64,000 nt of DNA from Lachnospiraceae bacterium (lineage in GTDB: Bacteria; Bacillota; Clostridia; Lachnospirales; Lachnospiraceae): positions 57,973 through 121,972 of the forward strand of contig JAFXSQ010000017.1 of the NCBI GenBank assembly GCA_017525525.1, written 5' to 3'. Below, one piece after another: positions 24,886-34,617 of this stretch (its first letter is position 1; every line of letters begins with the position of its first letter). The position numbers were made by a program, and so were the translations under genes. Below the pieces are notes generated by a model that was not told the origin of the DNA, ran no database searches, and was given only the letters and a program-made list of their open reading frames with translations.

Positions 24886-26034
24886 ATGAGACAGGGATTT
24901 ACTACCGGAAGCTGCGCGGCTGCAGCGGCTAAGGCTTCAGCGTATATGCTATTTACAGGAACTAAAAAAAAGCATATTTGTATAGCCACTCCGGAAGGAA
25001 GGAGCTTTGAAGCAGAGCTCCTGAATGTAACGATAAATAAAGAAAGTGCCTCTTGTGCCGTAAGAAAAGATGGTGGCGATGACCCCGATGTTACAACCGG
25101 TGCGCTGATTTTTGCTAAAGTAAGCTTTATAAGCGCCGAGGATACAGGCATGTTTTCCGGCAATGAAATTATAATAGACGGCGGAGAAGGAGTAGGCCGT
25201 GTAACCATGCCCGGCTTGGATCAGCCGATTGGCAACGCAGCGATTAATTCCGTTCCGAGAAGGATGATAGAACAAAGTGTAAGTGAGGTTAAGGAGCTCT
25301 TTGATTATAGCGGAGCATTGTCGGTTATAATATCCGTGCCGGGTGGTGAGGAGATAGCGAAGAAGACCTTTAACCAAAGGCTTGGGATAGAGGGCGGCAT
25401 CTCGATACTCGGCACCAGCGGTATCGTTGAGCCCATGAGTGAAAAGGCTATAACCGATACTATAAGGCTTGAGCTAAGGCAAAAGCATACTCTCGGCTTT
25501 GATATGATTGCCGTTACACCCGGTAATTACGGAGCAGATTTTATTAAGGATACATATGGCTTTAATCTTGACAATGCCGTTAAGTGTTCGAATTACATAG
25601 GTGACACGATAGACATGGCAGCTGAAGAGGGATATAAATCCATGCTTTTATGCGGACATATAGGAAAGCTTATCAAGGTCTCCGGAGGCATAATGAATAC
25701 CCACTCGAAGGTGGCCGACTGCCGTATGGAGCTTATGTCGGTTTCGGCCATGGAGGCCGGCATTGACCGGGATACGGTTTTGAGAATTCTCGACTGTGTA
25801 TCGACGGATGCTGCTTTGGATATAATCCAAGAAGCGGGACAGATAAAGCATTTTATGAACCGTGTTATGTACAGGATAGAAAAGCATTTATATGCAAGGG
25901 CTGCAGGCAGACTTAAGCTTGAATGCATGGTCTTTTCAAATGTGTTCGGTCTTCTTGGACAGACCGCCGGCGCGTCTGAGCTATTGGATAATATAATGCA
26001 TGATATAAAGAATAAGCAGGTGAATTATGAGTGA
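24886..26034 (+). CDS. cbiD: Cobalt-precorrin-5B C1-methyltransferase CbiD (382 aa)
   Basis: CbiD methylates C-1 during anaerobic ring contraction and is a marker of the anaerobic route. MRQGFTTGSCAAAAAKA is the diagnostic N-terminus. DGGDDPDVTTGALI near residue 64, GVGRVTMPGLDQPIGNAAIN near 105 and TPGNYGADF near 210 also match. ATG 24886 follows GAGG. The end overlaps cbiF by eight bases. Confidence 0.95.
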   Translation: MRQGFTTGSCAAAAAKASAYMLFTGTKKKHICIATPEGRSFEAELLNVTINKESASCAVRKDGGDDPDVTTGALIFAKVSFISAEDTGMFSGNEIIIDGGEGVGRVTMPGLDQPIGNAAINSVPRRMIEQSVSEVKELFDYSGALSVIISVPGGEEIAKKTFNQRLGIEGGISILGTSGIVEPMSEKAITDTIRLELRQKHTLGFDMIAVTPGNYGADFIKDTYGFNLDNAVKCSNYIGDTIDMAAEEGYKSMLLCGHIGKLIKVSGGIMNTHSKVADCRMELMSVSAMEAGIDRDTVLRILDCVSTDAALDIIQEAGQIKHFMNRVMYRIEKHLYARAAGRLKLECMVFSNVFGLLGQTAGASELLDNIMHDIKNKQVNYE

Positions 26035-26767
26035 TAACAGTATAAAGCTTCATTTTGTCGGAGCGGGTCCGGGTGCTATGGACCTTATCACGGTTAAAGG
26101 CGCAAGGTTGTTAAATAAGGCTGATGTAGTGGTTTACACCGGCTCATTGGTCAACAAAGATTTGCTCGAATACTGCCCCTGCGCGACTGTTTACAACAGC
26201 GCGGATATGGATCTTGATGAATTGATAAGAATTATGGCTGAGGCCGTAAATGCAGGAAAAGAGGTGGTCAGACTTCAAACCGGCGATCCAAGCCTATACG
26301 GTGCCATAAGGGAGCAGATGGACGCGCTTGACCGGCTCGGAATAATGTATGACTCGGTTCCGGGAGTGAGTGCCTGTTTCGGCGCAGCGTCAAGCCTTAA
26401 TCTGGAATTCACGCTTCCCGGCGTATCTCAGTCACTTATTATAACGAGAATGCCCGGCAAGACAGGTGGCGTGCCCGACAAGGAGAGCATAGAAAGCTTT
26501 GCGGCGCATCATGCTACGATGGCAATTTACTTAAGCGCCTCCATGCTTGAGGAATTGTCTAAGAGGTTAGTCGAGGGTGGATACAGCAATAATACTCCGG
26601 CGGCCATTATTTACAAAGCAACCTGGCCCGAGGAGGAAAAGATTATCTGCACCGTGGGTACTCTTGCCGCGAAAGCCGCAGAGAAGGGTATTAATAAAAC
26701 AGCTCTTATTCTTGTCGGAGATGTGATAGATACGGTTGATTACGACAGGTCGAAGCTTTATTCATAA
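26027..26767 (+). CDS. cbiF: Cobalt-precorrin-4 C11-methyltransferase (246 aa)
   Basis: This is a SAM-dependent tetrapyrrole methylase acting at C-11. The SAM-binding loop VGAGPGAMDLITVKG, the VVYTGSLVN segment, LQTGDPSLYGA and GVSACFGAASSLN are typical of CbiF/CobM and distinguish it from CbiH and CbiL. It overlaps cbiD and is followed 12 bases later by cbiG. Confidence 0.93.
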   Translation: MSDNSIKLHFVGAGPGAMDLITVKGARLLNKADVVVYTGSLVNKDLLEYCPCATVYNSADMDLDELIRIMAEAVNAGKEVVRLQTGDPSLYGAIREQMDALDRLGIMYDSVPGVSACFGAASSLNLEFTLPGVSQSLIITRMPGKTGGVPDKESIESFAAHHATMAIYLSASMLEELSKRLVEGGYSNNTPAAIIYKATWPEEEKIICTVGTLAAKAAEKGINKTALILVGDVIDTVDYDRSKLYS

Positions 26768-26779
26768 AAGGGGATTGTT

Positions 26780-27811
26780 ATGCAGCTTATCAGGGTTGTC
26801 TCATTTACCCAAAAGGGCGAGAGATTAGCCGAGAAAATAGCATATGAGGGAGAATGCTTCAAGGTCGACCACAAGCTTCCCGGTGAGGATACGCGCGAGT
26901 TCCTTAAAGAGAGCTTTGCGATGGCTGTTCCGGTTGTATTCATAGGAGCATGCGGAATAGCGGTAAGGCTGATTGCGCCGCTTGTAAGGGATAAGTTTAT
27001 CGACAGCGCAGTAGTTGTGATTGATGAGAAGGGCAAGTATGTGATACCGATTCTTTCGGGGCATATCGGAGGAGCAAACAAGCTTGCCAAAGAGCTTGCG
27101 GGTATAACCCGCGGAGAAGCTGTTCTGACTACTTCAACCGATGTAAATGAACTGTTTGCCGCCGATCTTTTCGCGAAGTATAACGGACTTAGGATATATA
27201 ACCGTGACGGTATCAAGGCTGTATCATCAAAAATTATAGATAAAGGGCTTATAGAGATGAGTCTTTCGCCGGACATAGGTTTCAACTCATATGAGGTTCC
27301 TGAGGGCATTGCCATCAAGGCGTATCCGCCCGAAAAGCCGGTGGATATTATAGTTTCGTTCGATGAAGGCGACAGGGATATGTGCAGCCTGCTGCTAATT
27401 CCTAAGGAGTATACGGTGGGCATAGGCTGCCGTAAGGGGATATCGGCTGAAACTATTGAAAAACAGCTTGACAAATGCCTGAACCTTGCGGGATTAAATA
27501 CATACTGCGGCGAAGTAGCCGTAATTGCAAGCATAGATCTTAAGGTTGCTGAGTACGGTCTGCTAAAATGCGCCGCAAAAAAAGGCCTAAGGCTTAAGAC
27601 CTATCCGGAGGAAAGACTGCGTGAGATCGAGGGTGATTTCACAAAGTCCGAGTTTGTTAAAGATATAACAGGGGTTGACAACGTGTGTGAGAGAGCAGCC
27701 GTATGCGCTGCCGGAAAGAGCGGAGAGCTTATATTGAAAAAGCAAGCAGAGAACGGAGTTACGGTTGCGATAGCTAAAAGAATAGTAAGGATAAAGCGAT
27801 GGAAAGAGTAA
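26780..27811 (+). CDS. cbiG: Cobalt-precorrin-5A hydrolase CbiG (343 aa)
   Basis: CbiG opens the delta-lactone and releases acetaldehyde during ring contraction. IGACGIAVRLIAPLV near residue 55, DEKGKYVIPILSGHIGGANK near 75 and TTSTDVNELFA near 117 are the N-terminal signatures. A C-terminal domain (about 215-343) carries YTVGIGCRKG. The length is normal. The stop overlaps cbiH by 13 bases, so the two are translated together. Confidence 0.93.
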   Translation: MQLIRVVSFTQKGERLAEKIAYEGECFKVDHKLPGEDTREFLKESFAMAVPVVFIGACGIAVRLIAPLVRDKFIDSAVVVIDEKGKYVIPILSGHIGGANKLAKELAGITRGEAVLTTSTDVNELFAADLFAKYNGLRIYNRDGIKAVSSKIIDKGLIEMSLSPDIGFNSYEVPEGIAIKAYPPEKPVDIIVSFDEGDRDMCSLLLIPKEYTVGIGCRKGISAETIEKQLDKCLNLAGLNTYCGEVAVIASIDLKVAEYGLLKCAAKKGLRLKTYPEERLREIEGDFTKSEFVKDITGVDNVCERAAVCAAGKSGELILKKQAENGVTVAIAKRIVRIKRWKE

Positions 27812-28533
27812 TATACATTATAGGCATGGGACCCGGAGATGAGGAATACCTTACCGCACAGGCGCGTGAAGCGCTTATGAAAGCAGATGTTATCGTAGGA
27901 TACACGCTTTATGCTGAACTTATGAAGAAGATATTCCCCGATAAGGAATACAGAACCACCGGTATGCGCATGGAGGTCGAGCGGTGCAGACTTTGCTACG
28001 AGCTTTGTAAGGAAGGAAAAACCGTTGCCTTGATCTGCAGCGGTGATGCAGGCGTGTACGGCATGGCCTCGCCAATGTACGAAATGCTCAATGAATATAC
28101 AGATATCGAGCCGGTTGTTATTCCCGGGATAACCGCGGCTTTAAGCGGTGCCGCTGTTTTAGGTGCACCTTTAGGACACGACCATTGCATAATCAGCTTA
28201 AGCGACCTTCTCACACCGTGGGAGGTAATTGAAAGACGCCTGAAGGCTGCCACAGACGGCGATTTTGTAACGGTGCTTTATAATCCTTCGAGCAAAAAAC
28301 GCAAGGATTATCTGCAAAGAGCCTGTGACATCATGCTGGCCGCCGGTGCAAAGAGAGACTGTGCATGTGGTTATGTTCAAAATATCGGTCGTGAAGGAAC
28401 AAGGGCTAAGACACTCACCTTAGAGGAATTAAGGTTTGAAGAGGTTGATATGTTCACGACCGTATTCATAGGGAATTCTGAAAGCTATATCAAAGGGGAC
28501 AAGCTTATAACAAGCAGGAATTATCGAATATGA
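27799..28533 (+). CDS. cbiH: Cobalt-precorrin-3 C17-methyltransferase (244 aa)
   Basis: CbiH methylates C-17 and starts ring contraction. It has the methylase loop IGMGPGDEEYLTAQA, then ADVIVGYTLYAELM, SGDAGVYGMASPMYEM, PGITAALSGAAVLGAPLGHD and YNPSSKKRKDYL, all typical of CbiH/CobJ. It overlaps both cbiG and the next gene (ATGA, four bases). Confidence 0.95.
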   Translation: MERVIYIIGMGPGDEEYLTAQAREALMKADVIVGYTLYAELMKKIFPDKEYRTTGMRMEVERCRLCYELCKEGKTVALICSGDAGVYGMASPMYEMLNEYTDIEPVVIPGITAALSGAAVLGAPLGHDHCIISLSDLLTPWEVIERRLKAATDGDFVTVLYNPSSKKRKDYLQRACDIMLAAGAKRDCACGYVQNIGREGTRAKTLTLEELRFEEVDMFTTVFIGNSESYIKGDKLITSRNYRI

Positions 28534-29993
28534 GCAGTGTATTGATCTTCTCCGGCACAACCGAAGGAAGGCTTTTGGCCGAACGCTTAGCAGGGGCTTA
28601 TGTACCCTGCGATGTTTGTGTTGCGACAGAGTACGGAGAAGCTGTCATGCAGCCCTCAAACCTGATAAAGCTTCACATAGGACAGCTTGACGAGGATGGC
28701 ATGCGTAAGCTTTATGAAGAAACCGGGTGCAGGGTTGTGGTTGACGCAACGCATCCTTATGCCGAGCTTGTAACGAAAACGATAAAAAAAAGCTTGAATG
28801 GTACCGGGATTGAGTACCTTAGGCTTGAACGGGAAAATACGGACTTAACGGTACAGCACGTCTATTCGGATGCGACAGAATGTGCCGCTGCCTTAACATC
28901 CACGGAAGGAAATATATTGCTCACTACCGGCAGCAAGGAGCTTCATTTATTCTGCAAAGATGACGGTTTGAAAAACAGGCTATATGCCAGAGTCATTCCA
29001 AGTATCGAAAGTCTGAATATCTGCTATGATAACGGTCTTTCGGGAAGGCAGATTATTGCGGCTCAGGGTCCGTTTAGCGAGGAGACTAATATTGCTGCCA
29101 TAAAACAATATGACATAAAGCACATGGTTTTAAAAGAAAGCGGAAAAGAAGGCGGAGAGGACGCCAAGCTTTCCGCTGCGATAAAAACAGGAATAACCGC
29201 TCATGTAATAAAGCGTCCGGTAAGCGCTGTTGAAAACATCGAGCCAAACGGAATATCGGATAATAAGGTTACCCCATTCGGCATGAACATGAATTCTGTT
29301 ATTAAGAGATTATCCGACATACTTGATCTAAAGCTTGAAGAGGAAAAGCTTAAAGTTGACCTGACAGGTATAGGCTGCGGTAATCCCAAGCTTCTCACAA
29401 GGCAGGCTGAGGAACTGATTAAAGAGTCACAACACATCTTCGGCGCAAAAAGGATGCTTGAAACGGCGGTAAGGCTTAATTCCAAGGCCGTTTTGCACGA
29501 AAGCTACAGGGCCGATGAGATAATCCCCGAGCTTAAATCAATACAGGAAAAAGGCGGACAAAGGGTGTGCATATTGTTCTCCGGGGATGTTACATTTTTC
29601 AGTGGAGGAGTTAAGCTATATAGCAAGCTTAAAAGTCTTAGCTTTATCGATGTTACCATGATACCCGGGATATCTTCGTTGTCATTGCTTTGTTCCAGAC
29701 TCGGAGTGTCTTCTCAGGATGTCGCAATCATCAGCACGCACGGAGTTCATGAAGAGGTATGGAAAAAAGAGTTTGAAGTAAAGCTTGCATCTTCAGATAA
29801 GATATTCTTCATAACCTCGGGTGCGGAGGATGTGAGCAAGATTGGGACTTTGATAAAAGCTTCCCAAAAGAATGTTCGCATCTTCCTTGGATATAATCTG
29901 TCATACCCTGATGAAAAGGTATGGGAGGCAAAAGCCGAGGAGTGTATAGAAATAACAGAAAACGGACTATACGCCGGATTGATTCAAATATAA
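28530..29993 (+). CDS. cbiJ-cbiE: Fused precorrin-6A reductase (CbiJ) and C5-methyltransferase (CbiE) (487 aa)
   Basis: Residues 1-250 are CbiJ, which reduces cobalt-precorrin-6A: IFSGTTEGRLLAERLA at the start, VVDATHPYAELVTK near 71 and LLTTGSKELHLF near 130. Residues about 275-487 are CbiE, the C-5 methylase: VDLTGIGCGNPKLLTRQAEE, ILFSGDVTFFSGG and IPGISSLSLLCSRLG. The CbiT domain, which handles C-15 methylation and decarboxylation and is often beside or fused to CbiE, is absent and there is no room for it. The linker is short and the frame unbroken. Confidence 0.92.
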   Translation: MSSVLIFSGTTEGRLLAERLAGAYVPCDVCVATEYGEAVMQPSNLIKLHIGQLDEDGMRKLYEETGCRVVVDATHPYAELVTKTIKKSLNGTGIEYLRLERENTDLTVQHVYSDATECAAALTSTEGNILLTTGSKELHLFCKDDGLKNRLYARVIPSIESLNICYDNGLSGRQIIAAQGPFSEETNIAAIKQYDIKHMVLKESGKEGGEDAKLSAAIKTGITAHVIKRPVSAVENIEPNGISDNKVTPFGMNMNSVIKRLSDILDLKLEEEKLKVDLTGIGCGNPKLLTRQAEELIKESQHIFGAKRMLETAVRLNSKAVLHESYRADEIIPELKSIQEKGGQRVCILFSGDVTFFSGGVKLYSKLKSLSFIDVTMIPGISSLSLLCSRLGVSSQDVAIISTHGVHEEVWKKEFEVKLASSDKIFFITSGAEDVSKIGTLIKASQKNVRIFLGYNLSYPDEKVWEAKAEECIEITENGLYAGLIQI

Positions 29994-30016
29994 TAAATTT
30001 TTTGTTGAGGACATCG

Positions 30017-31372
30017 ATGAAACAAGCAATTATGATTGCTGCGACCGGGAGCGGATGCGGCAAAACTACAATTACATGCGCGCTTTTGGAGCTGCTCAAG
30101 CGAAAGTTTTCCAAAGTAAGCTCTTTTAAGTGCGGACCGGATTATATAGATCCGATGTTTCACCGGGAGGTTCTTAAGGTTCCGTGCAGAAACCTTGACC
30201 TTTTTTTCTCGGATGCATTTCAGCTTAAAAAGCTTTTTGAGGCAGATAATGACAGTGATATAAACGTGGTTGAGGGCGTAATGGGGTTGTACGACGGGCT
30301 TTCGCCTGAGAATAACGAGGCTTCAAGCTACCGCATTGCATGCGCACTTGATATACCTATAATCTTAGTTGTTGACGCACGCGGAATGGGGCACTCGCTT
30401 ATTGCGCTTATTAAGGGTTTTCTTGACATGGATGATGAGCACAGGATAAATGGCGTTATCCTAAACCGCATATCCGGCACATACGCCGAGAAGATATCAC
30501 CCGTTATAGAAAGAGAACTCGGAATACAGGTTGTGGGTTCAATGCCCATCACCGGCAATGTACTTGAAAGTCGTCACTTAGGCTTGAAGCTCCCTCACGA
30601 AAAGGAGCATTTGAGCGAAATAATCAAGGAAAATGCAAAGCTCTTAAACGAGTCCTTAAACCTTGAAAAGCTCCTTGCGATAAGCGCTATTGATAAAGCT
30701 GATAACAATACCGCTAACTCACATCCGCTATTTTTCGAAAAGCCCTTTACCGATGTGAAAATCGCGGTAGCAAGAGATGAAGCCTTCTGCTTTTACTACG
30801 AGGATAACTTAAAGGTATTAAGGGAAGCGGGCGCCGAGCTTGTCTTTTTCTCGCCCTTAAGAGACGTAGGACTCCCTAAAGGAATAAGCGGGCTTATACT
30901 TTACGGCGGCTATCCCGAGCTTTACGCAAAAGAGCTCTCGGAGAACACAAGCCTTATTCAAGATATCAGAAGCAAGCTTAATAATAACATGCCTGTTCTT
31001 GCCGAATGCGGCGGCTTTATGTATCTTCACGAAAATCTCATTACCGAAGACGGTGCCGCTTTTCCCATGGTCGGCGTTGTTAAGGGAGCCTGCAGATTTA
31101 CGGGACATCTTGTCAGATTCGGGTATGCCTCATATACCGACAAAGAGCATATTTTTCTTCCTGAAGGAACAGACAGTATTAGAGGGCATGAGTTTCATTA
31201 TTTTGAGAGTGACTATCCCGGAAGTGACCTTACGGCGGTTAAACCAGCCGGTGGAAATTCATTTTCCTCAAGCCACCTTTCAAGGTTCGGATGCATCGGA
31301 TTTCCGCATCTTTATTACCCCTCAAATCCCGAGCTTGCGCGTAGTTTTCTAATGTCACAAACGCTTGCGTAA
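30017..31372 (+). CDS. cbiA: Cobyrinic acid a,c-diamide synthase (451 aa)
   Basis: CbiA amidates the a and c acetate side chains using glutamine and ATP. The P-loop is ATGSGCGKTTIT near residue 9, then FKCGPDYIDPMFH (about 36) and NVVEGVMGLYDG. The glutamine amidotransferase domain carries LAECGGFMYLHE (about 330) and the C-terminal FGCIGFPHLYY histidine. ATG 30017 follows GAGG; the longer frame from 29921 overlaps the CbiE coding region. It is the last gene of the cobalamin run. Confidence 0.93.
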   Translation: MKQAIMIAATGSGCGKTTITCALLELLKRKFSKVSSFKCGPDYIDPMFHREVLKVPCRNLDLFFSDAFQLKKLFEADNDSDINVVEGVMGLYDGLSPENNEASSYRIACALDIPIILVVDARGMGHSLIALIKGFLDMDDEHRINGVILNRISGTYAEKISPVIERELGIQVVGSMPITGNVLESRHLGLKLPHEKEHLSEIIKENAKLLNESLNLEKLLAISAIDKADNNTANSHPLFFEKPFTDVKIAVARDEAFCFYYEDNLKVLREAGAELVFFSPLRDVGLPKGISGLILYGGYPELYAKELSENTSLIQDIRSKLNNNMPVLAECGGFMYLHENLITEDGAAFPMVGVVKGACRFTGHLVRFGYASYTDKEHIFLPEGTDSIRGHEFHYFESDYPGSDLTAVKPAGGNSFSSSHLSRFGCIGFPHLYYPSNPELARSFLMSQTLA

Positions 31373-31393
31373 ACACTAAAAAAATGGTAGAAT
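31365..31393 (+). promoter_or_regulatory. Promoter for the cytidylate-kinase-like gene
   Basis: TTGCGT (31365-31370), a 17-base spacer and TAGAAT (31388-31393) with an extended TGG. It overlaps the end of cbiA and starts a transcript just before GGAGGTGG at 31411-31418. Confidence 0.6.
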
Positions 31394-31421
31394 AAACCAT
31401 ATATGTGTTGGAGGTGGTGAC

Positions 31422-32039
31422 ATGGCAAAAACCGTAATCACAATAGGCAGACAATTCGGCAGCAACGGCCGTGAGATAGGCAAAAGACTTGCCGAGAAAT
31501 TAGATTATAAGTTTTATGACAAGGAGCTCTTAAACGAGGCCGCAAAGGCAAGCGGTCTCTCCGAGGATTTGCTTAAAAACCTTGATGAGCGCCCTAACAA
31601 AAGCTTTCTTTTTAATCTTGTTATGGATCCATACAGCTATAGTTTTTCTAATACAGGCTATCAGGTCAATCTCAACCAGCAGGCCTTTCAAGCTACATAC
31701 GATACCATCAAGAAATTGGCGGAGGATTCTCCGTGTATCATAGTCGGAAGATGTGCGGATTATGCATTGAGGCATAACCCGAACTTGCTCAGGCTTTTTA
31801 TCCATGCGCCTCTTGACTTCAGGATTAAGAATGTGGCCGAGCGTTTCGGTCTAAGCGAGGACAAGGCCAAAACACAGATAGGCCGTGAGGACAAGGCCAG
31901 AGCCTCGTACTACAATTACTACACCTCAAGAAAATGGGGCGCGCTGGAAACTTATGATGTATTTATCAACAGCAGCCTGATGAGCTTGGATAAGACTGTG
32001 GATGCGATAATGCAGTATATCGACGGCATAGAAGACTAG
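31422..32039 (+). CDS. Cytidylate kinase-like family protein (205 aa)
   Basis: The start VITIGRQFGSNGREIGKRLAEKLDYKFYDKEL is typical of the cytidylate-kinase-like family common in Firmicutes, which has a P-loop variant GSNGREIG. The CIIVGRCADYAL segment and the C-terminal YDVFINSSLMSLDKTVDAI also match. Members may phosphorylate nucleoside monophosphates, but few have been tested, and this is probably not the housekeeping Cmk. It has its own promoter and a good ribosome site and stands between the cobalamin and signalling genes. Confidence 0.82.
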   Translation: MAKTVITIGRQFGSNGREIGKRLAEKLDYKFYDKELLNEAAKASGLSEDLLKNLDERPNKSFLFNLVMDPYSYSFSNTGYQVNLNQQAFQATYDTIKKLAEDSPCIIVGRCADYALRHNPNLLRLFIHAPLDFRIKNVAERFGLSEDKAKTQIGREDKARASYYNYYTSRKWGALETYDVFINSSLMSLDKTVDAIMQYIDGIED

Positions 32040-32075
32040 CATTAAAGACTAGCATAGAGGACTAGCATAGAATCT
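32032..32075 (+). repeat. Three imperfect 15-bp tandem repeats
   Basis: The unit GACTAGCAT recurs three times with a 15-base period, starting at the stop codon of the kinase-like gene. Each copy contains a TAG. Confidence 0.7.
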
Positions 32076-32093
32076 TATTAGGGAGGATACAAA

Positions 32094-34178
32094 ATGAAAT
32101 CTATCAGGGTAAAGATTATCATATCTGTTTCGCTTGCGGTCTTTCTCTCGGTTGCCGTTATAGGTCTTGTTGGCATAATGAATGCTAACCGGATATCTGA
32201 CACCGAAGCTTCAGAGAATATGACACTTTCAGCGGGTATTGAAGGCGGCAAGCTTAATTCAAAGATTATGGGCATACAGCAGTCAGTCGATACATTTGCG
32301 GATATAGTCGTAAAGGGCATGGATTTTGAGCGTTTTCAGACGGATGCGGATTATGTCACTGAATATACAAACAGCATACTCGGTATGTGCTACAGCTTTG
32401 CAGAGGAAACCGAAGGCGCGATTACAGCTTATGTAAGATATAATCCTGAATTCACCGATCCGACTTCAGGTATCTTCCTTTCGAGGAATTCTACCTCGGA
32501 GCCTTTCGACAGCATACCGCCTACTGATTTTTCTATGTATGATCCATCGGATCTTACACATGTCGGATGGTATTACATACCGGTAAACAACGGTGCGCCG
32601 ATATGGATGGATCCATATCTGAACGAGAATATCAATGTCTACATGGTAAGCTATGTGGTGCCTATATTTATGGACGGCGTTTCTGTCGGAATTGTAGGAA
32701 TGGATATCGATTACAATACGCTTATTCAGGATGTGTCACAGGTTAAGATGTATGACACGGGAAGCGCTTTTCTGCTTACAAAAAGCGGTTCCGTTCTTTA
32801 CAAGGAATCTCTTGAGGTCGGAGATAAGCTTTCTTCGCTCGGAGACGGATGGACAGAGCTTGACAGCAAGATAACTGCCGGCGAAGCCGAGAATGAATTA
32901 ATAAAGTTCAAGGCAGGAAAGACCTATTACAGGGTGGCATACAGAAAGCTTGAGAACGGTATGATACTTGGCCTTGCAGCTCCGCAATCAGAGATTTATT
33001 CTCAGGCTAGAGGCTTAAGATATATGCTCATAGTGCTCGGCTTCTTGGTTATAGCAGTCATGATAGTCTTTGGACTTTTCGTCGGAGTAAGCATATCAAA
33101 GAAGATAAACAAGATGGTCGGCATTATAGATGATACGGCCAATCTTCACCTCGAATACAATCCTGAGCTTGAAAGCATGATGATGGAGCACAGCGAGCTC
33201 GGCAAGATGGCTAATTCTGTAGTCAACATGCGCGGCATGCTCCATGAGATCGTAGAAAACATGCGTCAGGTTCAGAGTACAATAACCGAGAGTACCGAAG
33301 ACTTAGACGGAATAATGGCTGACAATAACAAGATGTCCGAAACCAATTCCGAGACCACCCAACAGCTTGCTGCAAGTATGGAGGAGACCTCTGCTACCAC
33401 GGAGAACATCCTGAACAAGATAAACGAGGCTAACGCAAGCTCAGAGAAGATATACAGCCTTATCCATACGGGTAGAGAGACTGCAAGGAATATATCCGAG
33501 ATGGCAGAGGAATTAAAGAAGATGACCAAGGCATCCTCAGCTTCGACAAGAGATATGTACGACAGCATCCTAAAGGATACCGAGAAAGCTATTGAGCAGT
33601 CAAAGGCTGTTAAGCGCATCAACGAGATGACAGAGCATATTAACTCGATATCCGATCAGACCAATATGCTTGCTTTGAACGCAAGTATAGAGGCAGCCCG
33701 TGCGGGAGAAGCAGGAAGAGGCTTTGCGGTTGTTGCTTCTGAAATCGGTATTCTTTCGGCTCAGACAGCTGAGATAGTAGGACAGATAGATGCAATCATC
33801 TACGAAGTCAACGATGCGGTAAATAACCTTACGAAGTGCGTAAAGACCACTACCGGTTACCTCGGAGATTCAGTTATCTCCAATTACAGTGAGCTTGAGA
33901 AGGTCGGAGAAAGCTATGAGCGAGATGCCGCCGAGCTTCGCGCGATGATGAGAGATATAGACCATGCGACCAAGGAATTAAACTCAAGTATAGATGAGAT
34001 ATCCGCTTCGGTAGACGGAATCAACCGCATGATAGGCGAGAGCACGGATTCTATCTACGGTATTGCTTCAGAGTCGGAGAAGGCTATGACGGCCAACACC
34101 CAGGGCTATGAAAGACTTCGAGAGAACGAAGAGAGCATGAAGCAGCTCGAGGATATCATAAATCAGTTTAGTTTATAA
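32094..34178 (+). CDS. Methyl-accepting chemotaxis protein with Cache-type sensor (694 aa)
   Basis: A membrane helix (residues 7-30) is followed by an extracellular dCache-like sensor (about 35-300, with [16 protein letters not shown] and [10 protein letters not shown]), a second helix (about 305-330), a HAMP-like stretch and a long coiled-coil signalling domain. The hairpin tip [20 protein letters not shown], followed by [12 protein letters not shown], lies near 519-551. [17 protein letters not shown] is a likely methylation helix. The ligand is unknown. It is followed 18 bases later by a small membrane protein and then a diguanylate-cyclase-type regulator, so its output may concern c-di-GMP as well as CheA. 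Confidence 0.92.
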   Translation: MKSIRVKIIISVSLAVFLSVAVIGLVGIMNANRISDTEASENMTLSAGIEGGKLNSKIMGIQQSVDTFADIVVKGMDFERFQTDADYVTEYTNSILGMCYSFAEETEGAITAYVRYNPEFTDPTSGIFLSRNSTSEPFDSIPPTDFSMYDPSDLTHVGWYYIPVNNGAPIWMDPYLNENINVYMVSYVVPIFMDGVSVGIVGMDIDYNTLIQDVSQVKMYDTGSAFLLTKSGSVLYKESLEVGDKLSSLGDGWTELDSKITAGEAENELIKFKAGKTYYRVAYRKLENGMILGLAAPQSEIYSQARGLRYMLIVLGFLVIAVMIVFGLFVGVSISKKINKMVGIIDDTANLHLEYNPELESMMMEHSELGKMANSVVNMRGMLHEIVENMRQVQSTITESTEDLDGIMADNNKMSETNSETTQQLAASMEETSATTENILNKINEANASSEKIYSLIHTGRETARNISEMAEELKKMTKASSASTRDMYDSILKDTEKAIEQSKAVKRINEMTEHINSISDQTNMLALNASIEAARAGEAGRGFAVVASEIGILSAQTAEIVGQIDAIIYEVNDAVNNLTKCVKTTTGYLGDSVISNYSELEKVGESYERDAAELRAMMRDIDHATKELNSSIDEISASVDGINRMIGESTDSIYGIASESEKAMTANTQGYERLRENEESMKQLEDIINQFSL

Positions 34179-34195
34179 ATTACAGGAGATTTAAC

Positions 34196-34573
34196 ATGAT
34201 TCTTGCAATAAGCGGCGGAACACTTTTTGTGCTTTTACTTTTGGTGGCAGTTATACTATGCGCTTACTCGGTCAATAAGAGTTTAAAGATCAGCAAAAAG
34301 AATAAACAGAAATCACAGGCCATGATGAATGACCTCAATGTGCTTATGATGACACACGAGGCTAACAAGAAAAAGCTTGCGGAAAAAGAGGAAGCCCAAA
34401 CAGAGAACAAAACCGAAGCAAAGATTAATATTAAGCCGTCTCTAAAGGATGACGAGAAAATCAGGATAAAGACTCTGTATGAGGATGCCGGAATGAGCGC
34501 GGAGAATATCGCCGCAAAAATCGGCAAGGATATCAGTCTTATACAGGAGTTTGTTGACAACGGTCTTAAATAA
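34196..34573 (+). CDS. Small membrane-anchored protein with C-terminal HTH-like motif (125 aa)
   Basis: One N-terminal membrane helix (residues 6-28) leads into a basic coiled-coil stretch (30-75) and a C-terminal segment (about 83-125) with a helix-turn-helix look: GMSAENIAAKIGKDISLIQE. Similar small anchors lie beside chemotaxis and flagellar genes in Clostridia, but I cannot name the family. It has GGAGAT before its ATG and sits between the chemoreceptor and the REC-GGDEF gene, so a coupling role is possible. Confidence 0.65.
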   Translation: MILAISGGTLFVLLLLVAVILCAYSVNKSLKISKKNKQKSQAMMNDLNVLMMTHEANKKKLAEKEEAQTENKTEAKINIKPSLKDDEKIRIKTLYEDAGMSAENIAAKIGKDISLIQEFVDNGLK

Positions 34574-34617
34574 TAATGTATTAAATAAGGGGTGTATTTA
34601 CGGGAGGACAAAACAAC

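Noticed and set aside
26027-26767. Reading this gene as CbiL
   Set aside because: The VYTGSLVN and DPSLYGAIREQ segments fit CbiF/CobM; CbiL has a different N-terminal block and is absent.
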